DNA of 64,000 bases. It comes from AP-16 sp963755055 (GTDB lineage Bacteria > Pseudomonadota > Alphaproteobacteria > Rhizobiales > Xanthobacteraceae). Positions within the stretch are counted from its first letter, which is position 1; every line of letters starts with the position of its first letter. The notes under the pieces were generated by a model. It saw nothing but the letters and a program-made list of their open reading frames with translations, searched no databases and was not told the DNA's origin. Where the stretch lies: contig CAVWIS010000024.1 of the NCBI GenBank assembly GCA_963755055.1, positions 50,169-114,168 on the forward strand. Reading direction: 5' to 3'. The translations under genes and the position numbers were made by a program. Below, piece by piece: positions 60,756 to 64,000 of the stretch.

Positions 60756-63700
60756 GCGTTCTCCGATCAATGGAGAGTGCTGCGGGAAGCGGCAGCGGAG
60801 CAGCCGCCGGCCAGGGCGTGGCCGTTGGTCGCGATGACCGCCAGTTCCTCGTGCGCGGGAGCCGCGACGACGGCCGTGGCGCTGGGCTTCTCGGTCTCGA
60901 CGGCCGGGGCCGGTGCCGGCTCCGGAGCGACCGCGGGCGCTGGCGCGGCCACTTCTTCGGTCTTCGGGGCCGACGCCACGGCCTCGACCGGGGATGACGC
61001 GAGGAACGCGGCGGCGCCGGCACCGAAGCCGCTGGCCGGCGGCTCGCCACCCTCGGCGGCGGGCTGGAGGCCGAGCGTGACCTTCTCCTCGGGGGAGAGG
61101 AAGCGCGACCCGAGCCAGCGGAAGATGTAGTCCACGAGGGACTTGGCGATCGGGATCTCCTGGTTGCCGGTGAAGCCGCTCGGCTCGAACCGGACGTGGG
61201 CGAACTTGTTGACGAGGTCGCGCAGCGGCACGCCGTACTGGAGCGACACGCTGACGGTGGTCGCGAAGGCGTCCATCAGGCCGGAGACCGTGGAGCCTTC
61301 CTTGGCCATCTTGAGGAAGATCTCGCCGGGCTGGCCGTCCGGGTAGAGGCCGACGGTGATGTAGCCCTCGTGGCCGGCGATGTCGAACTTGTGGGTGACC
61401 GCGGTCCGCTCCGACGGCAGTCGGCGGCGGTGCGGCAGGCCGCCTCGGCCTGGGCCTTCGCGAGCTGCTTGCGCAGCGCTTCGATGACCTCGTTGGTCAC
61501 GCTCGGCGGTCGACGGCGTCGCCGTCGGTCTTCTTGCCGGTGCGACAGCGGCTGGCTGCGCTTGCTGTTGTCGCGGTAGACCGCGATGGCCTTGAGGCCC
61601 AGCTTCCAGCCCTCGAGGTAGACCGTCTCGATCTCTTCGGCCGTGGCCGCCTCGGGCATGTTCACGGTCTTGCTGATCGCGCCGCGAGAGGAACGGCTGG
61701 ACCGCGCCCATCATCCGGACGTGGCCCATGTAGTGGATGGACCGCTCGCCGTTGGCCGGCTTGAACGCGCAGTCGAAGACCGGCAGGTGCTGTGGCTTGA
61801 GGTGCGGCGCGCCCTCGATGGTCTCGCGCTCGTTGACGTAGGCGAGGATCTCGTCGACCTGCTCCGCGCCGTAGCCGAGCTTGCGCAGGGCGGCCGGGAC
61901 GGTCTGGTTGACGATCTTGATGAAGCCCTCGCCGACGAGCTTCTTGTACTTGATGAGCGCGATGTCGGGCTCGATGCCGGTCGTATCGCAATCCATCATG
62001 AACGCGATCGTGCCGGTGGGCGCGAGCACGGTGACCTGGGCGTTGCGGTAGCCGTGGTCCGTGCCGAGCTCGAGGGCCTCGTCGTAGACGGCCTTGGCGT
62101 GGTCGAGCAGGTCCTGCGGCACGCCCTTGGGTCGTGATCGCGTAGGCCGCGTCGCGGTGCTTGTTGATGACCCGCAGGAACGGGGTCCGGTTCTCCGGGT
62201 AGCTGTAGAACGGGCCGCCGTGATCGCGGGCGATGATGGCGGACTGCTTGTACGCCTCGCCGTGCATGATCGCGGTGAGGGCGGCCGCGAAGTTGCGGCC
62301 CTCGTCGCTGTCGTAGGCCAGGCCGCGGCTCATCAGCAGCGCGCCGAGGTTGGCGTAGCCGAGGCCGAGCGGGCGGAACTTGTGGCTGTTCTCCTCGATC
62401 TGCGGCGTCGGGTAGCTGGCGTTGTCGACCAGGATCTCCTGGGCGGTCAGGGTCAGCGCGGCCGCGTATCGATAGCTCTCGGCATCGAACTCGCCGTCCG
62501 CGTCCACGAACTTCATGAGGTTCAGCGACGCCAGGTTGCAGGCGGTGTCGTTGAGGAACATGTACTCGGAGCACGGGTTGGACGCGTAGATCGGCGCCGT
62601 GTTCGAGCTGGTGTGCCAGTCGTTGATGGTGGTGTCGTACTGGATGCCCGGGTCGCCGCAGAGGTGGGCCGCGTCGGCCATCTTGCGGAAGATGTCGCGC
62701 GCCTTGTACGTGTCCATCGGCTCGCCACCGACGACCGCGTGGGTCGTCCAGTCCTCGTCGTCGACGACGGCCTGCATGAACGCGTCGGTCACGCGGACGC
62801 TGTGGTTGGCGTTCTGGAAGAAGACGGAGCCGTAGGCCTCGCCGGTGAAGCTGGGGTCGTAGCCGGCCTCGATGAGCGCCCAGGCCTTCTGCTCCTCGTG
62901 GGCCTTCGAGTCGATGAACTCGAGGACGTCCGGGTGACCGGCATCGAGGATGACCATCTTGGCCGCGCGGCGGGTCTTGCCGCCCGACTTCACGACGCCG
63001 GCGAAGGCGTCATAGCCCTTCATGAAGGAGACGGGGCCCGCTGGCGGTGCCGCCGCCGGCCATCTTCTCCCGGGAGGAGCGGATCGTGGAGAGGTTGCTG
63101 CCGGCGCCCGAGCCGAACTTGAAGAGCATGGCCTCGGTCTTGGCGAGGTCCATGATCGAGGACATCGTGTCCTGGACCGAGTTGATGAAGCAGGCGGAGC
63201 ACTGCGGCTTCTGCTTCGATGCCGACGTTGAACCAGACCGGGCTGTTGAAGCTCATCTTCTGGTGGACGAGCAGGTGGGTCAGCTCGGCCTTGAAGGTCT
63301 GCAGGTCCGCCGCGGTCGCGAAGTAGCGCTGGGTCTCGGCCCACGCGGTGATCGTGTTGACGACCCGATCGATGAGCTGGCGGACGCTGGTCTCGCGCTC
63401 CGGCGTGCCGAGGTGGCCGCGGAAGTACTTGCTGACCACGACGTTGGTGGCGAGCTGGCTCCAGAACTCGGGGACTTCGACGTCCTTCTGCTCGAAGACG
63501 CTCTTGCCGGATCTCGTTGGCGATGCCGGCGGTCCGGTACTCCCAGGTGATCTCGTCGTAGGGATGGACGTCCGGGCGAGTGAAGCGACGCTCGAAGGTG
63601 AGGCCCGTGGCCGGGCTTGCCGTCCGGCGGCGGTGCCATCGAAGCTGGCGCCGTACGGGCCGGTCAGGTGGGCATGGGCCGCGGCGATCTTGGTCGCGGT

Positions 63701-63782
63701 GGCGGCGGTGTCTGGCCGCGCCCTTCTTGCCCTTGGTGCCTCGATCCATGACCGGGATTGCGTCGCTGCTTGCCTGGGCCAT
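60756..63782 (-). pseudogene. nrdJ: class II (B12-dependent) ribonucleotide reductase, many frameshifts, C-terminus missing
   Basis: On the minus strand about ten segments in changing frames spell NrdJ. In order: MAQASSDAIPVMDRGTKGKK, LTFERRFTRPDVHPYDEITW, VFEQKDVEVPEFWSQLATN, FNSPVWFNVG, CSACFINSVQDTMSSIMDL, GSGAGSNLSTIRSS, then a long clean part (MVILDAGHPDVLEFIDSKAH to NPCSEYMFLNDTACNLASL), APTGTIAFMMDCDTTGIEPD, and GYITVGLYPDGQPGEIFLKM to LGSRFLSPEEK. An Ala/Pro-rich linker follows, and the final zinc-binding domain is absent. Radical and substrate residues (NSPVWF, NPCSEY) are present. I count at least nine frame changes in 3 kb. B12-dependent NrdJ reduces ribonucleotides. Confidence 0.8.
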
Positions 63783-63942
63783 CGGTGCCTCTCTCCTCGC
63801 GTTTCGTGCTCGTGGCGCCGTCGACTGCCACTTCCGTGCGTCGTCATCGTCCCGAAGGTTCGTTGGGGGCCACTCCGGGACCGGCGGATGGAGCCGGTGG
63901 CGGAGCGTGTCGGGCGGGTTCGGTGATCAGGCGACCCCACGA

Positions 63943-63971
63943 ACGATACGCTGCTGGGAGGGCCCAGTCAA
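63943..63971 (-). promoter_or_regulatory. promoter of the nrdJ gene
   Basis: On the minus strand TTGACT (63971-63966) and TATCGT (63948-63943) are 17 bases apart, a normal spacing. It is about 160 bp upstream of the nrdJ ATG. Confidence 0.45.
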
Positions 63972-63979
63972 GCCCAAAA

Positions 63980-63995
63980 CCACAAGATGTAGTGG
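63980..63995. promoter_or_regulatory. NrdR-box-like palindrome upstream of nrdJ
   Basis: CCACAAGATGTAGTGG is a 16-bp imperfect palindrome directly upstream of the promoter, similar to NrdR operators that repress ribonucleotide reductase genes in many bacteria. The paired second box, if present, would lie beyond the window. Confidence 0.5.
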
Positions 63996-64000
63996 TTGGT

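Noticed and set aside
60748..60837. The last 30 codons of the sigma-factor reading frame
   Set aside because: They show no region 4 helix-turn-helix and are antisense to the nrdJ linker, so the natural gene does not continue here.
1..64000. CRISPR arrays, tRNA or rRNA genes, prophage structural genes
   Set aside because: No regularly spaced repeats, no cloverleaf with TTCRA and no conserved rRNA stretches were noticed on reading both strands.

Overview
The window is high-GC DNA whose genes look like those of an alphaproteobacterium of the Hyphomicrobiales, close to Bradyrhizobium or Xanthobacteraceae. This is inferred from the two-component genes of FixJ type, a complete liv-type ABC transporter, an NrtS protein, a bufferin cluster and three families of short palindromic repeats (CGTAGGGTGGGC, CTCTCCCCGC and GCATGTT...AACATGC types). 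It cannot be confirmed here. I saw no rRNA, tRNA or CRISPR array. The last 3.2 kb (about 60.75 kb to the end) looks foreign: a class II ribonucleotide reductase gene with about nine frameshifts starts where an ECF sigma factor gene is cut off, which suggests a chimeric assembly join or a decayed insertion.

Layout. 0-7 kb: a PaiB-like flavoprotein, a ThDP-dependent enzyme, a cupin, a cytochrome P450 and a serine hydrolase of the beta-lactamase family. 7-15 kb: a zinc-ribbon/cyclase/ATPase regulator, a sulfotransferase, a HEAT-repeat gene broken by a stop codon, a short double-glycine leader protein with an Hcp-like core, and a ModA-like binding protein. 15-22 kb: an anaerobic formate island (acetate kinase remnant, pflB, pflA, AspT/YidE-type transporter, FocA C-terminal remnant) bracketed by two copies of the 3' end of an acetyltransferase gene. 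22-30 kb: AraC regulator, VOC protein, cytochrome P460, two exported epoxide-hydrolase-like proteins, and a histidine kinase with two response regulators. 30-34 kb: a frameshifted TIR-transmembrane-WD40 gene and a separate TIR remnant.

35-54 kb is a coherent catabolic locus on the plus strand: a branched-chain-amino-acid-type ABC importer, a SnoaL-like protein, an amidase, a class III CoA-transferase, a polysaccharide-deacetylase-like hydrolase, an enoyl-CoA hydratase, HyuA and HyuB, and an SDR. I infer that it imports and opens an amide, imide or hydantoin-like compound and feeds it to CoA-ester degradation. The locus has been invaded repeatedly. A group II intron sits inside the terminal inverted repeat of a MITE-like element, an IS4-type transposase remnant sits inside a palindromic repeat, and a Phd/PemK toxin-antitoxin pair separates an SDR stub from a full SDR gene.

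54-61 kb: an RTX calcium-binding repeat protein behind two 18-bp palindromes, a gamma-glutamyltransferase remnant with a tiny internal inversion, nrtS, then ccdA, a thioredoxin-like protein, DoxX, bufC, bufB and bufA1, all leftward. A divergent ECF sigma gene follows, and the bufA1 promoter region carries a SigF-like TAACC-N16-CGAA motif.

At least seven otherwise normal genes carry a single frameshift or stop codon. This could be real gene decay or residual sequencing error; the sequence alone cannot settle it.
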